Below, one piece after another: positions 32,607-41,394 of a stretch of 64,000 nucleotides of DNA. Made by a program: the position numbers and the translations under genes. The notes below the pieces were generated by a model. That model searched no databases, had not been told where the DNA came from, and saw only the letters and a list, made by a program, of their open reading frames with translations. Each line of letters begins with the position of its first letter. The stretch's first letter is position 1. Source of the stretch: Herbidospora mongoliensis (GTDB lineage: Bacteria > Actinomycetota > Actinomycetes > Streptosporangiales > Streptosporangiaceae); NCBI RefSeq assembly GCF_001570545.1, contig NZ_BBXD01000008.1, positions 310,001 through 374,000 of the forward strand. The letters run 5' to 3'.

Positions 32607-33359
32607 TCACTTCCCCTGGTTGGTCTTCAGCCATTCGTAGTAGTCGATCCGGCCGAGGGTCGCGCCGTCGCCCGGTACGAGGGTGCCCTGCTCCAGCTCA
32701 CTGCCGAAGTAGCGGGCGTGCGGATCGGTCACGACCGTCCTCGGGTCCCCGAGGGCCTTGAGAACGCCGCGGAAGAACTCGTCCATCTGGTACTGCTCCG
32801 GTCCCGCGATCTCCAGACGCCCGTTCAGCGGCGCCCCGACGGCGACCTTGCCGACGTTCTCCGAGACCTCGGCGCCCGCGATGGGCTGGAACCGGACCGG
32901 CGCGACGTGCACCCCGTCGTCCCTGGTCGCCTCGTCGGCGATGCCCTTGACGAACTCGAAGAACTGGGTGGCGTGGACGAGCGAGTAGGGCACGTCCGAC
33001 TTCTCGATGAGCTCCTCCTGGGCGATCTTCGCCCGGAAGTAGTCGTTGGCGGGCAGCTTCTCGCTGCCGACGATCGACACCGCGACGTGGTGCCCGACCC
33101 CGGCCTTCTTCTCGGCGGCCAGCACGTTGGAGGTCGAGGTGGTGAAGAAGTTCCACACCGCGTCCCGCTCCCAGGACGGCGAGTTCGACACGTCCACCAC
33201 TACCTGGGCACCCTCGAGCGCCTCGGCCAGCCCCTCACCGGTGAGCGTGTTGACGCCGGTGCTGGGCGCGGCGGCGACGGCCTCATGTCCGTGCTCGGTG
33301 AGCTTCTCGATCAGCCTCGACCCGATGAGCCCGGTCCCGCCGATGACGACGATCTTCAT
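32607..33359 (-). CDS. NAD(P)-binding SDR/NmrA-like oxidoreductase
   Basis: The 250-residue protein starts with the Rossmann motif VVIGGTGLIGS and lacks the classic YxxxK catalytic pair, as is usual for NmrA/atypical SDR proteins. HATQFFEF and YEWL near the C-terminus support that group. It is the first gene of the six-gene ECF41 operon, with AAGGGG 9 bp before ATG. Epimerase/oxidoreductase genes of this type are the usual targets of ECF41 sigma factors. Confidence 0.88.
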   Translation of the reverse strand: MKIVVIGGTGLIGSRLIEKLTEHGHEAVAAAPSTGVNTLTGEGLAEALEGAQVVVDVSNSPSWERDAVWNFFTTSTSNVLAAEKKAGVGHHVAVSIVGSEKLPANDYFRAKIAQEELIEKSDVPYSLVHATQFFEFVKGIADEATRDDGVHVAPVRFQPIAGAEVSENVGKVAVGAPLNGRLEIAGPEQYQMDEFFRGVLKALGDPRTVVTDPHARYFGSELEQGTLVPGDGATLGRIDYYEWLKTNQGK

Positions 33360-33414
33360 TTACTACCCCTTGTCTGTAGACCGGGCGCTCGTACGCGGCC
33401 CGGACGTCAGCTAA

Positions 33415-33441
33415 GACAGGGCAGACTCCGAAGTTGTGACA
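33415..33441 (-). promoter_or_regulatory. Candidate ECF41 promoter
   Basis: On the minus strand TGTCACA (33441-33435) is an exact copy of the known ECF41 -35 element. Sixteen bases further on lies TGTC (33418-33415), one change from the known -10 core CGTC. The predicted start would leave a leader of about 50 nt before the SDR gene. A second CGTC (33406-33403) lies 28 nt from the -35, too far to be the partner. Assignment rests on motif, spacing and operon context. Confidence 0.65.
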
Positions 33442-33519
33442 AACGCCGCGAACTTCTTTTCAGATACCCACTGACCTGGGGTTATCTAACGTGTAGAAGA
33501 TCGCGCCCGGCCGAAGCCG

Positions 33520-34293
33520 TCAGGGCTCCACGATTCTCAGCCGGGCCAGCAACCGCCACATATCGGTGGACGGGTCGCGCTGGAGAACCGGGCAATCAGG
33601 CGCGTGCCCGGAGCGGGCCGCCCACTGGTGGGGCGACTGGGGATCGTCATCTCCGACCGGCCCGATTTTCGCCTGGCCGGGCATGCAGAGCCCGTGGGCG
33701 CAGGAGGCGACGAGGTTGCGAGCGTGCGCCACCGCCTTCTCTTCCCGGCCCTTCAGGGCGTTACGCCGTGACCCTTTGACGCTCTTGTCGCCCTTCTTGT
33801 CGAAGTCGCCGAAGGCCTCCGCACCCTTGGCCTGTCGCAGCTTCTCGACCACGAGTTTGCTGCTCCCGCTCTGCGCTCCTCCGAACGCCTGGAAATGCAG
33901 CAGCAGCCACAGGTCGAACGATGGATGGGAGAAGGCGAGCTCGATCCTCGACGCGGCCGCATCTTTGATCGCTTGAGGGATATCGGCCCACTGGTCGCGG
34001 TCGAAGAGCGCCCATGCCTCGTCTTCGCCGGCGGCCTCAGCCACGGTGGCGACAACCTCGCACGGAGTTCGGCCGTAGCGGCGGTAGACCGGCTGGATCC
34101 GGAAAGGCTGCCTGTCCTGGCCGTCGCCGTCTCCGAACTGCTCGTTCAGATACTGCAGGTAGTCGGGCTCGGTGGATTCGCCTTCACAGGCCACGTAAAG
34201 AACCAGCACTTCGCGAGAGCGGGGGCTGGATCTGGGTACCAACGGGCGTTCGTCGTCCAGGCTCCCGCGCCTTTTTCTGCGCCCTCCGCTCAC
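33520..34293 (-). CDS. RloB-family protein (AbiL-like defence pair, Toprim-related nuclease)
   Basis: The 257-residue protein matches RloB/AbiLii: VLVLYVACEGESTEPDYL with Glu37, the acidic pair in LFDRDQW (Asp98, Asp100), and SHPSFDLWLLLHF (122-134). These residues form a Toprim-like metal site expected to cut nucleic acid or tRNA. I chose GTG 34293 because it overlaps the ATPase stop (GTGA) and precedes the basic SGGRRKRRG start. A longer frame exists but is unconserved-looking. Function as an abortive-infection effector is inferred from the family. Confidence 0.85.
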   Translation of the reverse strand: MSGGRRKRRGSLDDERPLVPRSSPRSREVLVLYVACEGESTEPDYLQYLNEQFGDGDGQDRQPFRIQPVYRRYGRTPCEVVATVAEAAGEDEAWALFDRDQWADIPQAIKDAAASRIELAFSHPSFDLWLLLHFQAFGGAQSGSSKLVVEKLRQAKGAEAFGDFDKKGDKSVKGSRRNALKGREEKAVAHARNLVASCAHGLCMPGQAKIGPVGDDDPQSPHQWAARSGHAPDCPVLQRDPSTDMWRLLARLRIVEP

Positions 34294-35567
34294 GTCGTCG
34301 CCTTTGTTTCGGGCCGGGAGATTTCGCGGGCGATTTCCCCTGCGGTCACCCTGGGAACCCCGCCGTAACGGCCACGGAGATATCCGCGTTCGAGGTTCTC
34401 CTCCTTGCGTGGCTTGGCCGCTGTGAGGGGATAGAGCTCGGTCTCTCCCGAACGCTTTTTCGCGGTCATCCATACCTGGTCACGGCTGATCGGGCGATTG
34501 AGCACCTCATTGCCCAGGAGGGTCGCGTCGTGCGTGGTGAAGATCAGCTGAGCGCCCTTTGGATTGGCGGCCGGGTCCTGGAAGACGCGGACGACCTCGG
34601 CCGCGAGCGCGGGGTGCAGGCTCGAATCCAGTTCGTCCACGAGAAGGACGGATCCCCCCTCGAGCGCGGTGATCATAGGCCCGAGAAAGGCGAACCAGGC
34701 ATGGGTGCCGAGTGATTCTTCCGTGAAGAAGTCAAACGGCACCTCTCCGTCATCTGATGTGCGGTGCCACAGTCTGATCTTGCCGGTCTCGGGATCGACA
34801 TCGAGACGGGTGATTCCCAGGTCGGCCGATCGCAGCATCTGCATGATCCGCTCCTGGTAGCGCCCCGCATAATCCGGACGGGTCAGCAGACTCTGGGTCC
34901 AGGTCAGCCGGACGGCCACGTTCCTGCCTGGCGTCAACAAGGGGGAAAGACTGCCGATGAACCACTTGTGGATCGCGGACAACTGCGGATCGTTGAGCGC
35001 CGCGCCGACCGACAGGAACAAAGCGTTCGGTCGCGTCAGCTTGACCAGTGGTTCACGTTCGCCTTTGAAACCCTCTCCTCTGAAGACGAACTCGCCACCT
35101 TCCGACTCGGGACGGTCCGCCTCCCGGTCGAACCAGACATTCCGGCGGCCGTGCGGGTAGGCGTGCAGCCATTCCGCCTCCACCCGTCTGTCTGACAGTT
35201 CGAAGCCGTAGGTGTAGCGGACGGGATCCCGGCCCAGCGTGAGGTCGACCTCAAACAGGCTCGTCTCGGCGCGGGATGAGGGGTCGAGCTTGAACGGCTG
35301 CCGGGGCACCACATCCGGCGACTTGGCCCAGTCGGCGAAGGAGTTCCGCACCGTCTCGCCCATGAGCTCGAGCCCGCTCAGCAGATTGGACTTCCCTGAG
35401 GCGTTGGCGCCGAAGATCCCCACTACGGGCTGTACCGAGACGTCGTGTCCTCGGTGCTTGAGACCGGTCGGGCGCGCCGTGCCCTCATCGAACTCGGTCG
35501 CGATCAGCGACAGTTCGTGGTCGTCACGGATCGACCGATGGTTGGCCAGCCGGAACCGGATCAGCAT
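34290..35567 (-). CDS. AAA/SMC-like ATPase (AbiLi-like), partner of RloB
   Basis: The 425-residue ATP-binding protein has Walker A GANASGKSN (53-61), a long insertion, an ABC-type signature region (FTEESLGTHAWFAFLGPM), Walker B VLLVDELDSSLHP and TTHD switch. This is the OLD/AbiL-like ATPase class that senses phage infection and activates a nuclease partner. ATG 35567 has AGGTGG 5 bp upstream, and a GTG at 35576 is an alternative. It is coupled to the RloB gene by a 4-bp overlap. There are no transposase or phage genes beside it. Confidence 0.85.
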   Translation of the reverse strand: MLIRFRLANHRSIRDDHELSLIATEFDEGTARPTGLKHRGHDVSVQPVVGIFGANASGKSNLLSGLELMGETVRNSFADWAKSPDVVPRQPFKLDPSSRAETSLFEVDLTLGRDPVRYTYGFELSDRRVEAEWLHAYPHGRRNVWFDREADRPESEGGEFVFRGEGFKGEREPLVKLTRPNALFLSVGAALNDPQLSAIHKWFIGSLSPLLTPGRNVAVRLTWTQSLLTRPDYAGRYQERIMQMLRSADLGITRLDVDPETGKIRLWHRTSDDGEVPFDFFTEESLGTHAWFAFLGPMITALEGGSVLLVDELDSSLHPALAAEVVRVFQDPAANPKGAQLIFTTHDATLLGNEVLNRPISRDQVWMTAKKRSGETELYPLTAAKPRKEENLERGYLRGRYGGVPRVTAGEIAREISRPETKATT

Positions 35568-35690
35568 CTGGACCACCTACTAGACGGGCCGTTGAGCCTG
35601 TCATCTATGTCTTGATGCAGAAAGTCTGCACGAAACACACTATGACGTTTACCGGACGCGTGCCAGCCAACTGCGCCGTCACACGCAGAT

Positions 35691-35750
35691 GGTGAGATGG
35701 TCGCTGGTCTCGTGGTGAATCGGTCGCTGGTTCGACGGTGAGATGGTCGC
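35691..35750. repeat. Three tandem copies of a 23-bp degenerate repeat
   Basis: Copies start at 35691, 35714 and 35737 with exact 23-bp spacing. Each begins GGTGA, followed by AT and GGTCGC within the next ten bases. The first and third share GGTGAGATGGTCGC. They lie in the 185-bp gap between the defence pair and the next gene, ending at that gene's stop. No ORF or transposase fragment is visible. The origin is unknown. Confidence 0.6.
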
Positions 35751-35752
35751 GG

Positions 35753-36286
35753 TCAGGGCTCGCCGAACCACTGGCAGATGTGGTTGGCGCGGTCGGCCAT
35801 CCAGGGCCAGGCCGGGGGTTCGTCCTCGGGGAACAGGTCTTCGGGGACGTCCGGGTCGTAGTCCGGTGGCAGTAGTTCGATGGTCTGGCTGCCCCAGGAC
35901 CGCTCCACCTGGAACGGGATCGGCCATTCCTCGTTGGGGAAGCCGTCGCAGTTCGTCACCTCGTAGACGAGGCTGACCTCCCATGTCGCCTCCGGCGCCA
36001 GGGTGTGGGGCAGTGGAAGGCCCTCGACGTCGACCAACTTCAGGTAGGAGCTGCTCGCTCCTGCGGACGTGATGGTCACGTTCCGCCAGGTGATGTTCTT
36101 GATGCCGAACCGGACCGAGAACCGCTTGGTCTCGCGGTCGCTCGGGCCTTGGCTGCCGTCCAGGTGGACGACCTCTAGGCGGGCCCATATCAGCCCGGAA
36201 TTCATCAGAACCGGGGTGGCGATCCCCACCAGCACCAGCAGTAACGCCGCTGCCGCCACCCATAATCTGCGTCGCTTGGAAGCCAC
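35753..36286 (-). CDS. Membrane-anchored hypothetical protein
   Basis: The 177-residue protein has an N-terminal hydrophobic helix (WVAAAALLLVLVGIATPVL) after a basic stretch, then a probably extracellular beta-rich domain (VRFGIKNITWRNVTITSAG, TWEVSLVYEV) with cysteines at about 113 and 171, and a proline/acidic segment (PDYDPDVPEDLFPEDEPP). It looks like an immunoglobulin-like exported domain of unknown role. No family recognised. It is a single gene beside a tandem repeat. Confidence 0.65.
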   Translation of the reverse strand: MASKRRRLWVAAAALLLVLVGIATPVLMNSGLIWARLEVVHLDGSQGPSDRETKRFSVRFGIKNITWRNVTITSAGASSSYLKLVDVEGLPLPHTLAPEATWEVSLVYEVTNCDGFPNEEWPIPFQVERSWGSQTIELLPPDYDPDVPEDLFPEDEPPAWPWMADRANHICQWFGEP

Positions 36287-36304
36287 AGAACTACGTATAC
36301 GTCA

Positions 36305-36337
36305 GGAAAACGGGGTGCCGGTCGGACCGGCACCCCG
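36305..36337 (-). terminator. Intrinsic terminator of the dehydrogenase-ThuA operon
   Basis: On the minus strand a stem of 13 bp (36337-36325 with 36323-36311) is followed by TTTT (36310-36307). It starts 9 bp after the stop of the ThuA gene. The stem, GC content and T-run make it a strong rho-independent terminator. Confidence 0.85.
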
Positions 36338-36345
36338 ATTTTTGC

Positions 36346-38451
36346 CTAGCTGCCGTACACCTCGAACTGGAAGAGCGAGTAGCCCCAGGCGGTTCCCCGC
36401 GCGGTGCCGTTGATCCGGACGTACCGGGCCGCGTTGTTCAGGCCGGTGTTGTCGTCCTCGCCGCCGTTGCCGCCGGTGATCGATCGGACCGTGGTCCAGG
36501 TCGAGCCGTTGGGTGAGGTCTGGATCTGGTACGCCGAGCCGTAGGCCGCCTCCCACAGCAGCCGCACGCGGCTGATCGTGTAGGACGCCCCGAGGTCGAC
36601 CTGGATCCACTGCGGGTCGGCGAAGGCGCTGGCCCAGCGGGTGGTGGCCGAGGAGTCGACGGCGGCGGAGGCCGGATATTGGGCCGCCTCCACGCTCGAC
36701 GCCGTGGCGGTCTTGTTCAGGGCCAGGTTGGTGACGGTGGGCGTACAGGACCTGACGAAGGTGAAGTCGTCCACGTCGAACAGGCCGGTGCCGGTTCCCG
36801 TGTAGGTCAGGAACACGTTGGCGTTCCCGGCCGGGACGCCGGTCAGGGAGGTGGTCACGTCGGCGAACGTGGTCCAACTACCCGTGTTCGGTACCGCGAC
36901 GGTGCCCAGGATCGTGCCGGTCTGGGAGCCGGTGCGGATCTGGATCTGGCCGCCGGGGCCGCCGGAGACCACGCGTGCCTTGAACGCCGTCGCGCCGCCG
37001 ACGTTCACGTTGTTGTAGCCCGACCAGTCGCCGGGTTCGATGTTGCCGAGGGTCTGGCCGTTGTTGGCGCCGGCCTTCGTGAAGGGGGCCGCGCCGTTCA
37101 CCGAGGTGTAGGTCTCGGCCTGGAGCGTGGTGCCGCAGGTGGGGGGCTGGGTGCCCAGTTCCTTGATGCGGACGTTCCGGAACGACGCCTGGTCTCCGCT
37201 GCCGTGGTTCTGGAGGCCGATGAAGCCGTCCAGGTTGCGGGCCGCGTCGGTGTTGGTGAAGTCGTTGACCTGCACGCCGTTGAGGTAGACGCGGACGCGC
37301 TGGCCCTCGACGAGCAGTTCGTAGGTGTTCCACTCACCAGGCGGGTTCAGGTTGGCGTCCCGGGCGGCGATGTCGGCCGACTTGAAGCCGTAGATCGAAC
37401 CGGTGGTCCGGTCGGCGGTGTCGGTGGCGTCGATCTGGATCTCGTAGCCCTGGTTGACGGCGATGTTGGGGTCGCCGCCGGGGTTCGGGAAGCCGATGAA
37501 GATGCCCGAGTTGCTGTCGCCGGTCAGCCGCCAGTCGGCCTTCAGCGAGTAGGAGCCGTAGCTCTTGGCGTTGTACCAGAACAGGCCCATGCCGCCGACG
37601 GACGACAACGTCGCGTCGGAGTTGGAGAAGCTGCCCGGTCCCGACTGCGACCAGCCGGTGGTCGAGCCGTTGTAGAGGGTCGTGTAGCCGGTCTCGGCGC
37701 GGCAGTCGGCGTCGGCGCGCTTGGCGGTGTACCGCAGACCCCCGAGGAGCTGCGTGCGGAAGCCCGCCTCGGCGTAGGACGACTGGGTGTGGCCGAAGCC
37801 CGTGTAGAACGAGCGGCCGCTGTCGATGCCCTTGCACCAGGTGATCGGGTGGTCGGCGCCCATCGAACCGCCCGAGTAGGTCGACTCGTCGAGGGTCGCC
37901 AGGACCCGCGCGGTCGAGCGGGGGTTGGTCTGGTAGTTGTACAGCTCGTCGGTGCGGGTCCAGGCCTGTGCCAGGTGCGCGGTCGCCGGGTGGGCCCGGT
38001 TCTCGGTCCTGGACGTCACCTGCTGGATCGCGGGGTGGCTGGCGAAGTAGGCGCCGGCGAGCGTGTTGTAGAACGGCCAGGCGTATTCGGTGTCGGCCGC
38101 CGCGTGGACGCCGACGTAGCCGCCGCCACCGCGGATGTAGCTCTCGAACGCCGTCTGCTGGGTGGCGTTCAGCACGTCGCCGGTCGTGTTGAGGAACACG
38201 ACCGTCTCGTACTGGGCGAGGTTGCCGGTGGTGAAGGCGGCGGCGTCCTCGGTCGCGGTCACGGTGAAGCTGTTGGCCGCGCCCAGGTCACGGATGGCCT
38301 GGGTGCCGACCGCGATCGAGTCGTGCCGGAATCCGGCCGTCTTGGAGAAGACGAGCACGTCGTAGGGGGCGTCGGCCGCGTGGGCCGGTAACGCCGTCAG
38401 GGTGCAGGCGGCCAGGGCTATCGCCCCGGCTGCGATGAGGGCTTTCCGCAT
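36346..38451 (-). CDS. Secreted ThuA - DUF1080 - CBM6 - F5/8-type-C multidomain protein
   Basis: The 701-residue exoprotein starts at ATG 38451, overlapping the dehydrogenase stop by 1 bp. Order: signal peptide (1-26); ThuA-like domain (about 30-240: VLVFSKTAGFRHDSI, GGGGYVGVHAAADTEY, ADHPITWCKG); DUF1080 jelly roll of the 3-keto-glycoside hydrolase type (about 255-432: TTLYNGSTTGWSQSG, GDSNSGIFIGFP, EWNTYELLVEGQRVRVYLNG); CBM6-like (440-567); discoidin-like (573-701). ThuA proteins act in 3-keto-disaccharide metabolism, and DUF1080 enzymes cleave 3-keto-glycosides. The modules suggest action on polysaccharide surfaces outside the cell. Confidence 0.88.
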   Translation of the reverse strand: MRKALIAAGAIALAACTLTALPAHAADAPYDVLVFSKTAGFRHDSIAVGTQAIRDLGAANSFTVTATEDAAAFTTGNLAQYETVVFLNTTGDVLNATQQTAFESYIRGGGGYVGVHAAADTEYAWPFYNTLAGAYFASHPAIQQVTSRTENRAHPATAHLAQAWTRTDELYNYQTNPRSTARVLATLDESTYSGGSMGADHPITWCKGIDSGRSFYTGFGHTQSSYAEAGFRTQLLGGLRYTAKRADADCRAETGYTTLYNGSTTGWSQSGPGSFSNSDATLSSVGGMGLFWYNAKSYGSYSLKADWRLTGDSNSGIFIGFPNPGGDPNIAVNQGYEIQIDATDTADRTTGSIYGFKSADIAARDANLNPPGEWNTYELLVEGQRVRVYLNGVQVNDFTNTDAARNLDGFIGLQNHGSGDQASFRNVRIKELGTQPPTCGTTLQAETYTSVNGAAPFTKAGANNGQTLGNIEPGDWSGYNNVNVGGATAFKARVVSGGPGGQIQIRTGSQTGTILGTVAVPNTGSWTTFADVTTSLTGVPAGNANVFLTYTGTGTGLFDVDDFTFVRSCTPTVTNLALNKTATASSVEAAQYPASAAVDSSATTRWASAFADPQWIQVDLGASYTISRVRLLWEAAYGSAYQIQTSPNGSTWTTVRSITGGNGGEDDNTGLNNAARYVRINGTARGTAWGYSLFQFEVYGS

Positions 38452-41264
38452 CAGGAAACCGTCCACTTCTGGTTCGCGGCCGCGGTGCAGGTCTCTTGCT
38501 GTACGGGGGTGCTGTCGGCGCTGTTGCTACCCGTCACGCCGACGCACTTGCCCGATCCGACGTTGCGGAGTGTCCCGTCGGACGGGGTGGTCCAGTTCTG
38601 GGCGCCCGTGCCGTTGCACGTGTAGAGCTGGATCTTGGCGCCGTCGGCGGTGCTGGCGCCGGAGACGTCCAGGCACTTGCCGAGGGCGCGGAAGGTCTGG
38701 CCGGTCCTGGTCCACGTCTGCGACGTCGAGCTGTTGCAGGTGTAGAGCTGGATCTGGGTGCCGTCGGCGGTGGCGCCGCTTCTGACGTCCAGGCACTTGC
38801 CGGCCAGGCCGGTGACCCGGCCGTTGCCGACCGGCGGCGTGCCGGTCGTGAAGGTGAAGGTGTCGAGGTCGAACAGGGCTCCGGTGCCCGTGCCGGCGAA
38901 GGTCAGGTAGAGCGAGGTGGTGCCAGCCGGGGCGCCTGAGATCGTCCCGGTGACGTTGGCGAAGGTCTCCCAGCCGCCGGTCGGGGCGACGGCCGCCGAG
39001 CCGATGATCGTGCCGGTGGGGGAACCGGTGCGGAACTGCAGGGTGCCGCCGATGCCGGCCGAGGAGACCCGGGCCGAGAACGACGTCGCGTTGTTCAGTT
39101 TGTACGGGTCGAACTGGATCCAGTCGCCGTTGTGGATGTCACCGACGGTCCGGCCGCCGTCCGCGGTGGCCTTCGTCATCAGGGCCACGCCCTGCGACGT
39201 CTTGTAGTGCTCGGCCTGGCGCTTGCGCGGCTGCAGGATGTTCTGCGCGTGCACGTTCAGGCCGCCGTTGTCGGTGTAGGACGCGTCGAAGATCGGGAAG
39301 ATGTTGGCCGCGTCGTCGTGCTCACCGTCGACCGGGATGGTGATCGTGCCCGAACACCCGGTCTGCGAGGTGATCTGGTGGGCGTGCTGGTCGTGGCCGA
39401 GGGCGTAGGCCATCGTCACCCGCGAGCAGTTGATCGCGCCGTCCTCGGGGTCGGTGACCGTGACGCTCCACGGCACCGCGTCGCCGAACGAGACGAGCTG
39501 GCCGGAGGCCGGCAGGTTGATCGTCACGGTCGGGGCGGTGTTGCCGACGCTGATCACGACGCTCGACGTGCCGGTCGCGCCCTGGGGGTCGCGCACGGTC
39601 AGCGTGGCGGTGTAGGTGCCGTTCGTGGAGTACGTCTTGGTCGGGTTGGCCGCCGTCGACGTCGTGCCGTCACCGAAGGCCCACGAGTAGGTGAGCGCGC
39701 CGCCTTCGGGGTCGCTGCTGCCCGCCGAGGAGAACGTCACGGCGAGCGGGGCGGCGCCCGAGGTGCGGTTGGAGCTCGCCACGGCGGTCGGGGCGCGGTT
39801 GCCGCCGCCGACGTAGTCGTACCGGTAGAGGGCGCTGTTGGCGTCGCCGTTGAAGTAGCCGGTGCCGTAGTCGAGGACGTAGTAGGCGCCGTCGGGGCCG
39901 AACGCCGAGTCCATGACCTGCTTGCCGTTCCAGGGGAACGTGTCGATCGTGCCGACGGACCCGTCGCTGTTCACGTGGATGGGCTTGACCCAGCCGCGGC
40001 CGAACTCGGTGGCGAAGAACTGGCCGTCGAAGGACTGCGGGAACTTCGTCGCCGAGGTGTTCGCGGCGTCGTAGCGGTAGACCGGGCCGCCCATCGGCGA
40101 CTCGCTGCCCCCGCCGAAGGCGGCCGGGGTGCCGGCGTCACCGGCGTAGCGGATCCACGCCGCGCGCGGCTGCGGCAGCGTCTGCAGGCCCGTGTTGCGG
40201 AAGGAGTTGTTCGTCGGCTGCCCGGCGCAGTTGTACTTCGAGCCGGTCGCGTTGGTGGCGAAGTTCCACTCGTTGTACGTCTCGGTCGTGGTGTTCGTGC
40301 CGGTGCAGTAGGGCCAGCCGTAGTTTCCGGCGCTCGTGACGCGGTTGAACTCGACCTGGCCCGAGGGGCCCCTGGTCGAGCTGGTGGCACCCGCGTCGGG
40401 GCCGTAGTCGCCGACGTACACGACGCCCGTGGCCTTGTCGACGCTGATCCGGAACGGGTTCCGGAACCCCATCGCGTAGATCTCGGGACGGGTGTTGGCG
40501 GTGCCCGGCGCGAACAGGTTGCCCGAGGGGATCGTGTACGTCCCGTTCGTGGCCACCTTGATGCGCAGGATCTTGCCGCGCAGGTCGTTGGTGTTGCCCG
40601 CGCTGCGCTGCGCGTCGTAGGCCGGGTTGCGGTCGGTGCGCTCGTCGAGCGGCGAGTAGCCGGCCGACTCGAACGGGTTGGTGTCGTCACCCGTCGACAG
40701 GTAGAGGTTGCCGGCCGCGTCGAAGTCCATGTCGCCGCCGACGTGGCAGCAGATGCCCCGGCTGGCGGGCACGTCCAGGACGGTGACCTGGCTCCCCGTG
40801 TTGAGGGTGAAGTCGGCGTTGAGCGTGAACCTGGACAGGCGGTTCACGCCGGTCCACGTGGTCCACGTGGCGGCGGTTCCGGTGGCGGGGGCGTCGCCGG
40901 AGGGGGTGCTCAGCGGCGGGGCGTAGTAGAGGTAGATGTGCCGGTTGGTGGCGAAGCCGGGGTCGACGGCGACGCCCTGGAGTCCTTCTTCGTCGTGTGT
41001 GTAGACCGGCAGCGTGCCGACGACGGCGGTGTTCCCGGCGGCGTCGGTCCGCCGCAGGGTGCCGTTGCGCGCGGTGTGCAGGACCGAGCGGTCGGGCAGC
41101 ACCGCGAGCGACATCGGCTCGCCCGTCTCCGCCACCCCCTTGGCGAGGGTGACCTGCTGGAAATCGGTCGCGTTGATGGTGTGGGCCTGAGCGGGGACGG
41201 CGGTGACGCCCGACAGGACAAGTAGCGATACAGCGGCGATCAGTGGCCAGCGGCGGTTTTTCAT
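38451..41264 (-). CDS. Secreted PQQ/sorbosone-dehydrogenase-like propeller with PKD, CBM6 and ricin modules
   Basis: The protein is 937 residues. Signal peptide 1-28; glucose/sorbosone dehydrogenase propeller about 35-485 (EGLQGVAVDPGFATN, ICCHVGGDMDFD with the presumed catalytic His174, YLSTGDDTNPF, YAMGFRNPFR, GDYGPDAG); PKD 490-575; an Ig-like DPEDG domain 578-680; CBM6-like 681-808; ricin-type lectin 815-937 with repeated KCLDV and QTW/QNW motifs. Family members oxidise sugars with PQQ and pass electrons outward. AAGGAAG precedes ATG 41264. It is divergent from a ROK regulator across an AT-richer 130 bp, and coupled to the ThuA gene. Confidence 0.9.
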   Translation of the reverse strand: MKNRRWPLIAAVSLLVLSGVTAVPAQAHTINATDFQQVTLAKGVAETGEPMSLAVLPDRSVLHTARNGTLRRTDAAGNTAVVGTLPVYTHDEEGLQGVAVDPGFATNRHIYLYYAPPLSTPSGDAPATGTAATWTTWTGVNRLSRFTLNADFTLNTGSQVTVLDVPASRGICCHVGGDMDFDAAGNLYLSTGDDTNPFESAGYSPLDERTDRNPAYDAQRSAGNTNDLRGKILRIKVATNGTYTIPSGNLFAPGTANTRPEIYAMGFRNPFRISVDKATGVVYVGDYGPDAGATSSTRGPSGQVEFNRVTSAGNYGWPYCTGTNTTTETYNEWNFATNATGSKYNCAGQPTNNSFRNTGLQTLPQPRAAWIRYAGDAGTPAAFGGGSESPMGGPVYRYDAANTSATKFPQSFDGQFFATEFGRGWVKPIHVNSDGSVGTIDTFPWNGKQVMDSAFGPDGAYYVLDYGTGYFNGDANSALYRYDYVGGGNRAPTAVASSNRTSGAAPLAVTFSSAGSSDPEGGALTYSWAFGDGTTSTAANPTKTYSTNGTYTATLTVRDPQGATGTSSVVISVGNTAPTVTINLPASGQLVSFGDAVPWSVTVTDPEDGAINCSRVTMAYALGHDQHAHQITSQTGCSGTITIPVDGEHDDAANIFPIFDASYTDNGGLNVHAQNILQPRKRQAEHYKTSQGVALMTKATADGGRTVGDIHNGDWIQFDPYKLNNATSFSARVSSAGIGGTLQFRTGSPTGTIIGSAAVAPTGGWETFANVTGTISGAPAGTTSLYLTFAGTGTGALFDLDTFTFTTGTPPVGNGRVTGLAGKCLDVRSGATADGTQIQLYTCNSSTSQTWTRTGQTFRALGKCLDVSGASTADGAKIQLYTCNGTGAQNWTTPSDGTLRNVGSGKCVGVTGSNSADSTPVQQETCTAAANQKWTVS

Positions 41265-41394
41265 GCACTTCCTTAATGCGAGCTTGACTCGTTTGCAGCG
41301 TAAATTGTTTCGAGCAGATGGTCTAGAAGTTACGTACGGTCCAACACAACTTTTGTTTTTTTGTGCGAAAGTAGGTCGTGGGATAGTTTCCTCC

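Noticed and set aside
35691-35750. CRISPR array
   Set aside because: There are only three diverged direct repeats with no spacers, and no cas genes are present.
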